Assembly (NCBI RefSeq): GCF_025460765.1
Contig: NZ_JAMWEG010000009.1
Coordinates: 1-64,000 of the forward strand
Direction: 5' to 3'
Length of the DNA stretch: 64,000 nucleotides
From: Micromonospora sp. MA102
GTDB lineage: Bacteria; Actinomycetota; Actinomycetes; Mycobacteriales; Micromonosporaceae
In this document: positions 49,753 to 60,202 of the stretch, piece by piece
How the letters are laid out: every line of letters begins with the position of its first letter
Numbering within the stretch: position 1 is the first letter of the stretch
The notes under the pieces: generated by a model
Databases searched by the model: none
Told to the model about the DNA's origin: nothing
What the model saw: only the letters and a program-made list of their open reading frames with translations
Translations under genes and position numbers: made by a program

Positions 49753-51234
49753 ATGGCCAGACGGGGCTGGGGAGGATCGACCGCCGCCGCGCTCGGCGTC
49801 GCCGCCGGTGCGGGCGCCGCACAGCTCGGCTTCGGCTACGGGCTCGGCATCATCAACTGGGCGCCGGCCGGCGCCGCCCGCGTCGACGCGGCCTGGGTGG
49901 CCAGCCTCGCCTGGGCCACCTGGATCTCCGCGACGTCGGTGATCGCCGGCGCGGTCTGCGCCCAGCGGCTGCGCGGCGCCGACGACGACGAGCCGGCGGG
50001 CATCCTGCCGCGGCTCGGCCTGGCGCTCGCCGCCGGGGTGGGCGCGGTGATCACCGTCCTGCTGGTGGCCGTGCCGGCCCGGGCCGCCCGCGTGCCGGAC
50101 ACGTCCTCGCCGCAGGCCGTGGCCGCCGGGTACGCGGCCGCCGGGCTGGTGCTCGGCGTGCTGCTCGCGACGTGGGCGCTGCACACCCGGGCCGCCGCCA
50201 CCAACCTCATCGCCACCACCGGCTGGCTCTGGCTGCTCGCCGTGGTGTCGGTGGTCGACGGGGTGCTCTCCGGCCGTGGTCTGACCACCGCCCAGCTCGG
50301 CATCTGGCAGATCAGCGCGGACAGCGGCCGGTTCTGGATCCGCGACTACTTCTACTGGCCGGGGGCACTGCTCTCGCTCGGTTCCGCCCTGCTGATCGGG
50401 GTGCTGGCCGCCCGGCGGGCGGTCCGCGTGCCGGAGCGGCGGGTCGGGGCGGCGGCCTCCGGGGCGGCCGGTCCGCTGCTGGTCGCGCTGGCCTACCTGC
50501 TCGCCGTGCCGAGGCTCGCCGGGATCGCCGCCGAGCAGGTGTCGGCCCACCTGATCGCCCCGTACGCGGTGATCGCCGGGATCGGCGGCTCGGCCCTGAT
50601 GGCCGCGCTGGCCCAGCGGGCCGGAAGCCGCGCCACCGAGTGGGCCGGCGTCCGTGTGCCCCGCCAGCGCACCGGGGAGGCGGACGAGCTGACCGCCCCC
50701 GACGACGAACCGCCGGCCGACGAATCCACCGAGGGCTGGCCGACCGACGACAAGCCGACCGGGGACAAGCCGGCACGCCGGTTCTTCGGGCGCCGCCCGG
50801 CCGGTCCCGGGCCGGCCTCGCCGGGTGCCGAGAGCCAGGCCGGCGGGACAGACCCGACCGGGGGGCCCGTCACGCCGGTCGAGCCGGGCCGGCCGGTCAC
50901 CTCCCCGGACGGGCCCGGTGACCCGGTCCCGTCCGCGCGCACCGGCGGCGGGCCGGCGAAGGCGGATCGACGGGATGCGACGACACCCGCCGGCACACCG
51001 GACGACACCGCGCGGGCGGCGGCGGGTGGCCGGCGTGGCCGGGCCGTACCGCCCCAGCGGCGCCCGGAGTCCGGCTCGGCGATCCGCATCGAACCGGCCC
51101 GGACCGGCGCCGATCCGGCGGCGGCGGATTCGGAGACCAGGGAGACGCCGGGCGGGAGCGAGCCGGCGGGCGCACCGGAGAGCGCCGCGAGCGCCCCGCT
51201 CACCGACCCGAAGGCCCGTCGCCGCAACCGCTGA
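49753..51234 (+). CDS. Large membrane protein with disordered C-terminal tail
   Basis: The 493-residue protein has seven to eight membrane helices in the first 300 residues (for example LGVAAGAGAAQLGFGYGLGIINW; GLALAAGVGAVITVLLVAVP; ATTGWLWLLAVVSVVDGVL; LLVALAYLLAVPRLAG). A C-terminal tail of about 190 residues is rich in Asp, Pro, Gly, Thr and Arg. No transporter or enzyme motif is recognised. ATG 49753 follows the divergent PASTA gene by 115 bases. The tail could be a target of Ser/Thr kinases but lacks the clear repeat seen in the PASTA protein. Function unknown. Confidence 0.7.
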   Translation: MARRGWGGSTAAALGVAAGAGAAQLGFGYGLGIINWAPAGAARVDAAWVASLAWATWISATSVIAGAVCAQRLRGADDDEPAGILPRLGLALAAGVGAVITVLLVAVPARAARVPDTSSPQAVAAGYAAAGLVLGVLLATWALHTRAAATNLIATTGWLWLLAVVSVVDGVLSGRGLTTAQLGIWQISADSGRFWIRDYFYWPGALLSLGSALLIGVLAARRAVRVPERRVGAAASGAAGPLLVALAYLLAVPRLAGIAAEQVSAHLIAPYAVIAGIGGSALMAALAQRAGSRATEWAGVRVPRQRTGEADELTAPDDEPPADESTEGWPTDDKPTGDKPARRFFGRRPAGPGPASPGAESQAGGTDPTGGPVTPVEPGRPVTSPDGPGDPVPSARTGGGPAKADRRDATTPAGTPDDTARAAAGGRRGRAVPPQRRPESGSAIRIEPARTGADPAAADSETRETPGGSEPAGAPESAASAPLTDPKARRRNR

Positions 51235-51306
51235 CGCCGACCGGCGCAGGGCGAAGCCGGCTCGACGTGGCCGGGCCGCCGGACAGTTCCCAGCCCTCGG
51301 CGGCGG

Positions 51307-52785
51307 TCAGTCGACCGGCCAGGTGTGGACGGGTTCGTTGGCGCGTTGCAGCTCGGCGTAGCGCTGGACCATGTGGTGCAGGGCGGCCTTCCGGTCCATG
51401 CCGCGGTGGCGCTCGGCCGCCCACACCGTCTCGGTCTGCCAGACCGCGCCGTTGCGGCCGGTGCGGCACCGCTCCTCGATCACCCCGAGGAGGCGGTCGC
51501 GCTCGGCCGGGGCCACGCCGAACCGGTCCAGCCCCTCCGCGGCGGTGGGCAGCAGCGTGTCGAGGACGAGCGTGGTGACCGGCACGTCGCCGAGCCCGGG
51601 CCAGTGCAGCGCGGCGTTGATGCCGCGCCGGGCGGCGGCGTGGAAGTTCTCCTCGGCCGAGCTGAAGGTGAGCTGGCTCCAGATCGGCCGGTCCGCCTCG
51701 GCGAGGCCGCGGGCGAGGCCGAAGTAGAAGGCCGCGTTGGCGAGCATGTCCACCACGGTCGGCCCGGCCGGCAGCACCCGGTTCTCCACCCGCAGGTGTG
51801 GGCGGCCGCCCATGATGTCGTAGACCGGGCGGTTCCAGCGGTAGACGGTGCCGTTGTGCAGGCGCAGCTCGCCGAGCTGGGGCACCCCGCCGGCGTGCAG
51901 CACCTCGACCGGGTCCTCGTCCTCGCAGATCGGCAGCAGGGGCGGGAAGTAGCGGACGTTCTCCTCGAAGAGGTCGAAGATCGAGGTGATCCAGCGCTCG
52001 CCGAACCACACCCGGGGGCGTACGCCCTGGGCCTTCAGCTCGTCCGGGCGGGTGTCGGTGGCCTGCTCGAACAGGGCGATCCGGGTCTCCGCCCAGAGCT
52101 GCCGGCCGTAGAGGAACGGCGAGTTGGCCCCGACCGCCACCTGCACGCCCGCGATGGCCTGGGAGGCGTTCCAGTAGTCGGCGAAGCTGTCCGGCGCGAC
52201 CTGAAGGTGGAACTGGAGGCTGGTGCAGGCGGCCTCGGGCGCGATCGAGTCGGTGTGCGTACGCAGCCGCTCGACGCCGCGGATGTCCAGCTCGATGTCC
52301 TCGCCCCGGGCCCCGACGATCTGGTCGTTGAGCACCCGGTAGCGCTCGTCGGTGGACAGGTTGTCGGCGACCAGGTGCCGCTCGGTGAGGGTGGGCAGGA
52401 TGCCGACCATCACGATCTTGGCGTCGGACTTGGCGGCCCGCTCGTCGGCGCGGCTCAGGCTGCTGCGCAGGTCGTGGGCGTAGTCGGCGAAGCCGGTGCC
52501 CTCGATGAGCCGGGGGGAGGCGTTCAGCTCCAGGTTGAACTGCCCCAGCTCGGTCTGGAAGAGCGGGTCGGCGATGTCGGCCAGGATCTGGTCGTTGCGC
52601 ATGGCCGGCTCGGCGGCGGCGTCGACCAGGTTGAGCTCGATCTCCAGCCCGGTCATCGGCCGGTCGGCGTCGAAGCCGAAGTCGTCCAGCATCAGCGCGA
52701 AGACGTCCAGGCACCGCCGGACCTTCTGCCGGTAGCGGACCCGGTCCTCCCGGGAGAAGGCGCCCTGCTCGACGTCTCTGCCCAT
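51307..52785 (-). CDS. Glutamate-cysteine ligase-like (GCS2 family) enzyme
   Basis: The 492-residue carboxylate-amine ligase matches the actinobacterial GCS2 group: TGLEIELNLVD near residue 45, FNLELNASPRL, TSLQFHLQVAPDSFADYWNASQA and PHLRVENRVLPAGPTVVDM. The family forms an amide bond between gamma-Glu and an amine using ATP. In actinobacteria, which make mycothiol rather than glutathione, homologues act in ergothioneine synthesis (EgtA) or unknown reactions. None of the other egt genes are here, so the product is unsure. ATG 52785 has GGAGGACAG just upstream. The frame is open further upstream without conserved sequence. Confidence 0.85.
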   Translation of the reverse strand: MGRDVEQGAFSREDRVRYRQKVRRCLDVFALMLDDFGFDADRPMTGLEIELNLVDAAAEPAMRNDQILADIADPLFQTELGQFNLELNASPRLIEGTGFADYAHDLRSSLSRADERAAKSDAKIVMVGILPTLTERHLVADNLSTDERYRVLNDQIVGARGEDIELDIRGVERLRTHTDSIAPEAACTSLQFHLQVAPDSFADYWNASQAIAGVQVAVGANSPFLYGRQLWAETRIALFEQATDTRPDELKAQGVRPRVWFGERWITSIFDLFEENVRYFPPLLPICEDEDPVEVLHAGGVPQLGELRLHNGTVYRWNRPVYDIMGGRPHLRVENRVLPAGPTVVDMLANAAFYFGLARGLAEADRPIWSQLTFSSAEENFHAAARRGINAALHWPGLGDVPVTTLVLDTLLPTAAEGLDRFGVAPAERDRLLGVIEERCRTGRNGAVWQTETVWAAERHRGMDRKAALHHMVQRYAELQRANEPVHTWPVD

Positions 52786-52973
52786 CTGTCCTCCCGGCGC
52801 CGGCGCCACGGAACCGTACGGTTCCGCAACGCATTGTGAACCATTCACGTTGAGTGCGTAAGTGCGCCCGGGGCCGCCGATCGGAGGCTGGGCGCAGGTC
52901 TGCACTCCTACCCAGCCGGGGGCCGCGGCACCGGGGTCAACCGCCGAACAACACGTGACAATTCGCACCGACC

Positions 52974-53031
52974 GCGTACGACGACGGGCCCGCGCCGTCG
53001 GGTGACGGCGCGGGCCCGTGGGGTCGTACGC
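52974..53031 (-). terminator. Extended hairpin terminator after the YceI gene
   Basis: A perfect 16-bp inner stem (arms begin ACGGGCCCGC, end GCGGGCCCGT; loop GGGT) is enclosed by 9-base outer arms GCGTACGAC/GTCGTACGC. It begins 7 bases after the YceI stop codon. Confidence 0.75.
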
Positions 53032-53037
53032 GGAGGA

Positions 53038-53619
53038 TCAGGCCTGGCGGACGGCCTCGCCCTCGATCTCGATCTTGATCTTCTTGCCGACCAGGACGCC
53101 GCCGGTCTCCAGGGCGACGTTCCAGGTCAGGCCGAACTCCTCGCGGTCGATCTCGGTGGAGGCCGAGAAGCCGAAGATGTCCTGGCCGAAGGGGCTGCGG
53201 CCGACGCCCTCGAACTCGACGTCCAGGTCGACCGGGCGGGTCACGCCCTTGATCGTGAGCTCACCGGAGAGGACGAACTCGTTGCCGTCGCGGGACTTCA
53301 CGCCGGTGCTGCGGAACTCCAGGGTGGGGAACTGCTCGGCGTCGAGGAACTCCGGGCTGCGCAGGTGCGCGTCGCGGTCGGCCTGGGCGGTGTTGATGCT
53401 GGCCGCCTGGATGGTGGCGGTCACCGACGACTGCGTCGGGTCCTCGGCCACCGTGATGGTGGCGCTCGCCTCGGCGAACTCGCCGCGTACCTTGCTGACC
53501 ATCATGTGCCGGGCGACGAACCCGACGCGCTTGTGAGCCGCGTCCAGCAGGTAGGTGCCGGCGGTCGGGATGGTGAGACCCTCCCAGTCGCGGGTAACCG
53601 CTTCGATGCTGCTGGTCAT
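53038..53619 (-). CDS. YceI-family lipocalin-like protein
   Basis: The 193-residue beta-barrel protein has typical YceI motifs: GTYLLDAAHKRVGFVARHMMVSKVRGEF, ITVAEDPTQSSVTATIQAASINTAQADRDAHLRSPEFLDAEQFPTLEFRST and LTIKGVTRPVDLDVEFEG. YceI proteins bind polyprenyl or amide lipids such as isoprenoid quinones. There is no signal peptide, so it is probably cytosolic. It is divergent from a MarR gene, which commonly regulates it. ATG 53619 starts close to an AT-richer intergenic region holding possible MarR sites. Confidence 0.93.
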   Translation of the reverse strand: MTSSIEAVTRDWEGLTIPTAGTYLLDAAHKRVGFVARHMMVSKVRGEFAEASATITVAEDPTQSSVTATIQAASINTAQADRDAHLRSPEFLDAEQFPTLEFRSTGVKSRDGNEFVLSGELTIKGVTRPVDLDVEFEGVGRSPFGQDIFGFSASTEIDREEFGLTWNVALETGGVLVGKKIKIEIEGEAVRQA

Positions 53620-53708
53620 GCTGCTGTCCTCCAGGGAAGATTGTTTAGTAACCCAACGACTGACTGAGCAACTATAGGCATAGCAATATTCCCTGTGTCA
53701 AGGACTGC

Positions 53709-53714
53709 TAGGAT
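53709..53714 (+). promoter_or_regulatory. Candidate -10 element giving a leaderless marR mRNA
   Basis: TAGGAT ends 6 bases before the GTG start of the MarR gene. A transcript starting the usual 6-7 bases downstream would begin at the start codon, as in the many leaderless mRNAs of actinobacteria. No Shine-Dalgarno sequence is visible. Confidence 0.45.
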
Positions 53715-53720
53715 GGCAAC

Positions 53721-54212
53721 GTGGACCAGAACGTGTTCGACGATCCCCGGATCACCGCCATCGGCCTCCTCTTCGAGGCCAGCGCCGGGCTGTCGGCCCG
53801 GTTCGCCGCCCAGTTCGAGGAGCACGGCCTCTCCCCGGTCGAGTTCGAGGTGCTGATGCGGCTCACCCGGTCGCCGGGTCACCAGCTGCGGATGACCGAC
53901 CTCGCGGCGCAGACCTCCCTGTCCACCAGCGGGGTCACCCGCGTGGTCGACCGGATGGAGCGCGACGGCCTCCTCCGCCGCCGGGCCTGCCCCTCCGACC
54001 GGCGCAGCTCGTACGCGGTGGTCACCGCGGCCGGCCTGAGCCGGCTGGACGACACCCTGCCCGGGCACCTGCGCATCATCGAGGAGTGGTTCACCGGTCA
54101 GCTCACACCACCCCAGCTGGAGGCCGTCCTGGACGGGCTGCGCCGGGTCCGTGACGCGGTGCACCCCGGGGCGACCGCCGGCAGCACCGAGCCGGCGCCC
54201 GCGGGCTGCTGA
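53721..54212 (+). CDS. MarR-family transcriptional regulator
   Basis: The 163-residue regulator has the winged-helix core LSPVEFEVLMRLTRSPGHQLRMTDLAAQTSLSTSGVTRVVDRMERDGLLRRR, followed by the wing CPSDRRSSYAVVTAAG and a dimerisation helix. It probably represses the divergent yceI gene and itself in response to a phenolic or oxidant signal. The GTG has no ribosome-binding site and a -10 element just upstream, suggesting leaderless translation. The C-terminal 15 residues are Pro/Gly/Thr rich. It is followed by a 228-base non-coding stretch. Confidence 0.92.
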   Translation: MDQNVFDDPRITAIGLLFEASAGLSARFAAQFEEHGLSPVEFEVLMRLTRSPGHQLRMTDLAAQTSLSTSGVTRVVDRMERDGLLRRRACPSDRRSSYAVVTAAGLSRLDDTLPGHLRIIEEWFTGQLTPPQLEAVLDGLRRVRDAVHPGATAGSTEPAPAGC

Positions 54213-54440
54213 TCGCCGGACGGCCCGGGACGTACCGGTCGGTCACCGGCAGAAAGACCGGCAGAACCGACGGGACACCGGGGCAGAACGCCGCTTTATC
54301 GGAAAAATCTCCCGCGCTGGCTGGATAGGCTTCCGGACAGCGGGGGGGCACCGGGGGGTGCCGGCGCGAGCGATGAGCGAGGGGCAGCACCAGGGGGCTT
54401 CTTCGCTCGCGCCACCCCCGCGCCTTCTGTTCCGCCCGCC

Positions 54441-57095
54441 TCAGCCGCCCCGGCCGGCGCGTTCCCGGCGGGCCACCAGCGCGTAGAGCAGGGCCTCCTC
54501 CCGGGGCACCAGCCTGATCCCGGTGGCCCGGCAGGCCCGGTCCAGCCGGTCCAGCACCGCCACGTCGGTGGTGCTCGCCGCCAACCCCACCAGTGCCTCC
54601 ACCAGGTCGCGCCGCTCCCCACCGCCGGCCGCGGAGTCGGCCGCCGCGCTGAACCACTCCGCGGCCAGCTCCCGGTCTCCCCGGTGCAGGGCGAGATGGC
54701 CCTCGATGATCGCGCAGACCACGTCCTCCGGCGGGACGTCCCGGCGCTCCCCGGGCGCTTCCAGGGTCTCCGCGCTCCCTGGCCGCCGCCGCCCCGGCAC
54801 CGGCCGGGCGGGCCGCAGCTCGGTCACCACCTCGAGCGCCTCCGCCGACCGTCCCTGCAGGGCGAGTGCGAGCCCGACCGTGCCGAGCACCCGCCGCCAC
54901 CGCCCCGGTTCGCCCAGCTCGACGAGCGCGCCCGCCACCCGCCACCCCTGCTCCACGGCGTCGACGTACCGGCCCTCCAGCCGGATCACCTCGGCCAGGT
55001 CGGCCCGGGCCAGCAGGCGGAGTCGCTGCTCCCCGCACTGGGTGGCCAGCCGGTCGACAGTCGCCAGCCGGCGCCGCGCGCCGGCCAGGTCCGCCACCCG
55101 TACGTCGTGCCAGGCGAGGTGCTGGTGGGCGACGGCCATCTCGCGTACCCGGCCGTGCCGGGTCGCCAGCTCCAGTGCCGCCTCGGCCTGCTCCCGGGCC
55201 TGCCCCTGCGTGCCGGCGGCGCTGAGCAGCACGCAGAGCACCGACCGGGCCGACAGCTCCCCGGTCACGTTCCCGGCCGCCTGGAAGATCGCCAGCGCGT
55301 TCCGGGCGGCCGGCAACTCCACGTTGCCGGCACCGTGCTCGGCGGCGAGCCGGGCCGTCCCGAGCAGCGCCCAGGCTCGCAGCACCGGCGACGCGTCCGC
55401 GGTACGCGGATCGGCCAGCAGGCGGCGCAGCCACCGGCGCCCGGAGACGTCCCGCCCGCGCAGCCGCCACCAGCGGGGCAGTGCCGCCGCCAGGAGCAGC
55501 GCGGTCGCCGGATCGTCCTCGGCGGCGTGCGCCAGCGCGGCCGTGATGTCGCTGGTCGCCTCGTCGAGCAGGTGCACGGCGTCAGGCAGTTCCGCGCCGA
55601 CCAGGTTGGGGGCGGTCCGCCGCACCAGCCCGGCCACGACCACGGCGTGCCGGCGGCGGATCCCGGTCAACTCCCCTTCGACGGCGGCCTGCTCGGTGGC
55701 GAAGTCGCGGACGGCGTCCAGCAGGCGGAACCGGAACGGGCCGGTGCCCCGGACGCTGAGCAGCCCGAGTTCCCGCAGCCGGTCCAGCAGGGGCACGGCG
55801 TCCCGCCGCTCCTCGCCGTCGGCGAGCAGGTCCTCGGCCAGCTCCACCGACCAGCGGTTGCGGAACGCGGAGAGCCGGCGCAGCGCCGCCCGTTCGGCGG
55901 GCGCGAGCAGGTGGTAGCTGGTCGCCACCGCCTCGCGCAGGGTCACCGTGCCGGCGGCGAGGTCGGCGGCCTCCCAGCCGGGACGCCCGCCCGCCAGGTC
56001 GAGGACCCGGTCGCCGTAGCGGTCGAGAAGTTCGGTGACGTCGAGGATCCGGCCGCGCGCGGCCATCAGCTCGATGGCCAGCGGCAGCCCGCCGAGGCGG
56101 CGCACCAGCGCGGCGAGCGCCGGCAGCTCGGCCCGGGTCGGCGGTTCGCGGCGCGCCTGGGCGAGCCGGGCGGTGAACAGGGTCGCCGCGGGCCAGCGGG
56201 CCAGCTCCGTCACGTCGGCCGGGTCCTGGCCGACCGGCGGCACGTCGAGCGGCGCGACCGGCCGGACCAGCTCGCCGGGGAGCCCCACCGGGCGCCGGCC
56301 GGTGACCAGCACCCGCAGCGTCGGCGCCGCCGCGACCAGGGCGCGCAGGGCCTCGGCCACCGGGCCGGGCGCCCGCTCCACCGCGTCCACGAGCAGCAGC
56401 GCGGGCCGGCCACCGAGCCGGCAGGAGAGGTCGGCCAGCCGGTTCACGCCGAGCACCGCGACGGAGGCGGCGAGCACGTCGGCGGCGTCGGAGCCCTCGC
56501 CGACCAGCACCCCGGCCACGCCGGCCGGGTGGTCGGCGGCCGCCCGGTACGCGACGGTGAGGGCGAGCGCGGTCTTGCCGACACCGGCCAGCCCGACGAG
56601 GCTCACCACCGGTCGCTCGGAGAGCAGGGCGGCCACCTCGTCGACGTCGCGGTCCCGGCCGACCAGCGGGACCGGCTGGGGCAGCGCGATCGGCGTACCG
56701 GAATCGGTGGCGGCGGCGCCGGTGACCGGAAGGTGCCGCGCGGCCGGACCCGGCGCGGCGACATCGGGACCGCTCACCGGGAGGTGGGCCGCGGCGGCAT
56801 CGGGACCGCCGGCCGGCGGGTCGGGCGCGGCGGTCTGGACCGGGCGGGCGGCGGCGAGGAACGCCTGCCGGGCCGGGCCGGTCAGGCCCAGCGCGTCGGC
56901 GAGCAGGTCTACGGTGGTGCGCTGGGGTCGGGTGGCCCGACCCCGCTCCAGGTCACGGACGGTCCGCACGCCGACGCCGGCCCGGGTGGCCAGCTCGGCC
57001 TGGGTGAGCCCGGCGGCGAGCCGATGCCCGCGCAACAGGTCGGGCAGGGGGGTACGACCGCCCGGGCTCCGCGAACGATCATGAGCCGGAGTCAT
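54441..57095 (-). CDS. Large HTH-ATPase (NB-ARC/TPR) transcriptional regulator
   Basis: The 884-residue protein starts with an XRE-type HTH (LRGHRLAAGLTQAELATRAGVGVRTVRDLERGRA), a Pro/Ala-rich linker and an NTPase domain with Walker A VGLAGVGKTALAL near residue 165 and Walker B LLLVDAVERA. A winged helix (LRRLSAFRNRWSVELAEDLL) and about 400 residues of TPR-like helices follow. This plan (XRE + NB-ARC + TPR) is common in actinobacteria and links to control of metabolism or development, often as a switch regulator. ATG 57095 is used; the frame is open upstream. The gene is followed by an unusual GC-rich stretch and no operon partner. Confidence 0.85.
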   Translation of the reverse strand: MTPAHDRSRSPGGRTPLPDLLRGHRLAAGLTQAELATRAGVGVRTVRDLERGRATRPQRTTVDLLADALGLTGPARQAFLAAARPVQTAAPDPPAGGPDAAAAHLPVSGPDVAAPGPAARHLPVTGAAATDSGTPIALPQPVPLVGRDRDVDEVAALLSERPVVSLVGLAGVGKTALALTVAYRAAADHPAGVAGVLVGEGSDAADVLAASVAVLGVNRLADLSCRLGGRPALLLVDAVERAPGPVAEALRALVAAAPTLRVLVTGRRPVGLPGELVRPVAPLDVPPVGQDPADVTELARWPAATLFTARLAQARREPPTRAELPALAALVRRLGGLPLAIELMAARGRILDVTELLDRYGDRVLDLAGGRPGWEAADLAAGTVTLREAVATSYHLLAPAERAALRRLSAFRNRWSVELAEDLLADGEERRDAVPLLDRLRELGLLSVRGTGPFRFRLLDAVRDFATEQAAVEGELTGIRRRHAVVVAGLVRRTAPNLVGAELPDAVHLLDEATSDITAALAHAAEDDPATALLLAAALPRWWRLRGRDVSGRRWLRRLLADPRTADASPVLRAWALLGTARLAAEHGAGNVELPAARNALAIFQAAGNVTGELSARSVLCVLLSAAGTQGQAREQAEAALELATRHGRVREMAVAHQHLAWHDVRVADLAGARRRLATVDRLATQCGEQRLRLLARADLAEVIRLEGRYVDAVEQGWRVAGALVELGEPGRWRRVLGTVGLALALQGRSAEALEVVTELRPARPVPGRRRPGSAETLEAPGERRDVPPEDVVCAIIEGHLALHRGDRELAAEWFSAAADSAAGGGERRDLVEALVGLAASTTDVAVLDRLDRACRATGIRLVPREEALLYALVARRERAGRGG

Positions 57096-57185
57096 GGGCA
57101 CGAAGAGTACGGATCGGGTCGGACGCTCCACAGCCCATCGTCGGGCAGCCGACCGTCCACTGCCGATATCCGACAGACGGTGGAG

Positions 57186-57213
57186 CCCGCCCGGGTCCGA
57201 CGGCCCGGGCGGG
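57186..57213 (-). terminator. Hairpin after the acyl-CoA dehydrogenase
   Basis: A 10-bp perfect stem CCCGCCCGGG/CCCGGGCGGG with an 8-base loop begins 7 bases after the stop codon of the leucine-cluster dehydrogenase. Confidence 0.65.
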
Positions 57214-57219
57214 TTCCGC

Positions 57220-58368
<1,149 letters not shown>

Positions 58369-58451
58369 CTGATCCTCCTGATGGGATGCCTCTGTGGACG
58401 GGCCGCCGGGCGCTCGTGGCGCCGGGTCGGGTGGTGCGGGTCGGGGTGCGG

Positions 58452-60002
58452 TCAGACCGGGGTGACGCCGTGCCGGCGCCTCGCGAAGTGCCGCTCCTTG
58501 CCGCGCGCGGCGGCGAACCGGCGGACCAGTTCGGCACGCAGCTCGTGCGGCTCGACGATGGCGTCCACCACCAGCTCGCTGGCGAGCCGGACGATGTCGA
58601 TGTCGCGCTCGTACTCCTCGCGCTTCGCGGCGACGAACGCGGCCCGCTCGGCCTCGTCCGCGATCGCGGCGATCTTGTTGGCGTAGACGGCGTTGACCGC
58701 GGCCTCCGCCCCCATCACCGCGATCTTCGCGGTGGGCAGGGCGATCGTCGCGTCCGGCTCGAAACCGGGGCCGGCCATCGCGTAGAGGCCGGCGCCGTAG
58801 GCCTTGCGGACCACCACACAGATCTTGGGTACGGTCGCCTCGGAGATCGCCGTGATCATCTTGGCGCCGTGCCGGATGATGCCCTGCTTCTCCACCGCGC
58901 TGCCGACCATGAACCCGGGCACGTCGGACAGGAACAGCAGCGGCACGTTGAACGCGTCGCAGAGCTGCACGAACCGGGTCGCCTTGTCGGCCGAGTCGAC
59001 GAAGAGCACGCCGCCCTTGAACATCGAGTTGTTGCCGACCACGCCGACGACCTCGCCGTTCAGCCGGCCGAAGCCGATGGTCAGCTCCTTGGCCCAGAGC
59101 GCCTGGATCTCGAAGAAGCTGCCCTCGTCGAGCAGGCCCTTGACGTACCGGCGCATGTCGAACGCCTGCCGCTCACTGACCGGGACCAGCGCGGCCAGGT
59201 CGGCCTTCTCCGGCGCGGGCGCCGCCTCGACGGCGGGCGGGGTCTGGGTCCAGTTGGTCGGCAGGTAGGACAGGTAGCGCTTGACCACGTCGAGCGCCTC
59301 GGCCTCGGTCTTGCAGAGGAAGTGCCCCACGCCGGACTCGGCGCAGTGCACCTTGGCCCCGCCCATCGCCTCCAGCGTGGTCTTCTCGCCGGTGACCATC
59401 TCGACCATCCGGTCGGAGCCCAGGTACATGCTGGCGTTGCCGTCGACCATGGCCACCACGTCGCAGAACGCCGGGATGTAGGCCCCACCCGCCGCGCTCG
59501 GCCCGAACAGGGCGCAGACCTGCGGGATCGCGCCCGAGGCGCGAACCTGGTTCCAGAAGATCTTGCCGGCGCCGCGCCGGCCGGGGAACAGGTCGACCTG
59601 GTCGGTGATCCGGGCGCCGGCCGAGTCGACCAGGTAGACCATCGGCACGCTTGTCGAGTAGGCCCGCTCGATGATCCGGATGATCTTCTCGACGGTCCGG
59701 GCGCCCCAACTGCCGGCCTTCACCGTGGAGTCGTTCGCCATGAGGCAGACCGGCCGGCCGTCGATGGTGGCCGTGCCGGTGACCACGCCGTCGGCGGGCA
59801 GCCCCTCGGCCATCGCGTTGGCGTAGAGCCCGTCCTCGACGAAGGAGCCCTCGTCGACCAGGTACGCGACCCGCTCGCGGGCGAAGAGCTTGCCCTTCGC
59901 GGCGTTCGCCGCGTGGTACTTGTCCGCACCGCCGGCCCGGGCGCGCTTGCGCAGCTGCTCCAGGGCCTCACCGTCGAGCGTCACGCCGACTCCCATTGCC
60001 AC
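58452..60002 (-). CDS. Acyl-CoA carboxylase beta subunit (carboxyltransferase)
   Basis: The 516-residue crotonase-type carboxyltransferase has GKLFARERVAYLVDEGSFVEDG, oxyanion region FGPSAAGGAYIPAFCD in the first half, and LSDVPGFMVGSAVEKQGIIRHGAKMI, GAGLYAMAGPGFEPDATIALP in the second. Context suggests 3-methylcrotonyl-CoA carboxylase beta subunit, though acetyl- and propionyl-CoA carboxylases share these motifs. It needs a biotin carboxylase and biotin carrier partner. GTG 60002 is used, with GAGG about 6 bases upstream; ATG 59996 is next. A TetR-type palindrome lies 29 bases before it. Confidence 0.9.
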   Translation of the reverse strand: MAMGVGVTLDGEALEQLRKRARAGGADKYHAANAAKGKLFARERVAYLVDEGSFVEDGLYANAMAEGLPADGVVTGTATIDGRPVCLMANDSTVKAGSWGARTVEKIIRIIERAYSTSVPMVYLVDSAGARITDQVDLFPGRRGAGKIFWNQVRASGAIPQVCALFGPSAAGGAYIPAFCDVVAMVDGNASMYLGSDRMVEMVTGEKTTLEAMGGAKVHCAESGVGHFLCKTEAEALDVVKRYLSYLPTNWTQTPPAVEAAPAPEKADLAALVPVSERQAFDMRRYVKGLLDEGSFFEIQALWAKELTIGFGRLNGEVVGVVGNNSMFKGGVLFVDSADKATRFVQLCDAFNVPLLFLSDVPGFMVGSAVEKQGIIRHGAKMITAISEATVPKICVVVRKAYGAGLYAMAGPGFEPDATIALPTAKIAVMGAEAAVNAVYANKIAAIADEAERAAFVAAKREEYERDIDIVRLASELVVDAIVEPHELRAELVRRFAAARGKERHFARRRHGVTPV

Positions 60003-60030
60003 CGGCCGCCTCGTGAGCGCGCCGACCGAC

Positions 60031-60046
60031 CTGAACGATCGTTAGG
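60031..60046. promoter_or_regulatory. TetR-type operator, copy 2 (before carboxyltransferase)
   Basis: CTGAACGATCGTTAGG contains the 10-base palindrome AACGATCGTT. It shares the pattern CT-k-AACG-NN-CGTTA-r-G with the palindrome at 62694-62709 next to the TetR gene. It lies 29 bases before the carboxyltransferase GTG. Confidence 0.65.
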
Positions 60047-60118
60047 CTAGCGCATTCCCGCCCCTCCGGCGACCTACCATCCGGCCACACCCCTGCCACC
60101 CCCTCCCACCCACCCCAA

Positions 60119-60175
60119 TGATCATGAAGTTGTTGCCCTCGGCCGCGGCGTGTCGCGGCAACAACTTCATGATCA
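60119..60175. repeat. 57-nt hairpin repeat, copy 1
   Basis: Perfect 19-nt arms, starting TGATCATGAAGTT then GTTGCC on the left, flank a 19-nt loop. The twin at 61196-61252 has the same 13-base outer arm, equal arm and loop lengths, but different inner arm bases and loop. This is an interspersed hairpin repeat, not a plain terminator; similar TGATCATGAAGTT repeats may recur elsewhere in the genome. Confidence 0.85.
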
Positions 60176-60202
60176 CCGCGGGCGGGTGGTCGGGGTGGAC
60201 GG

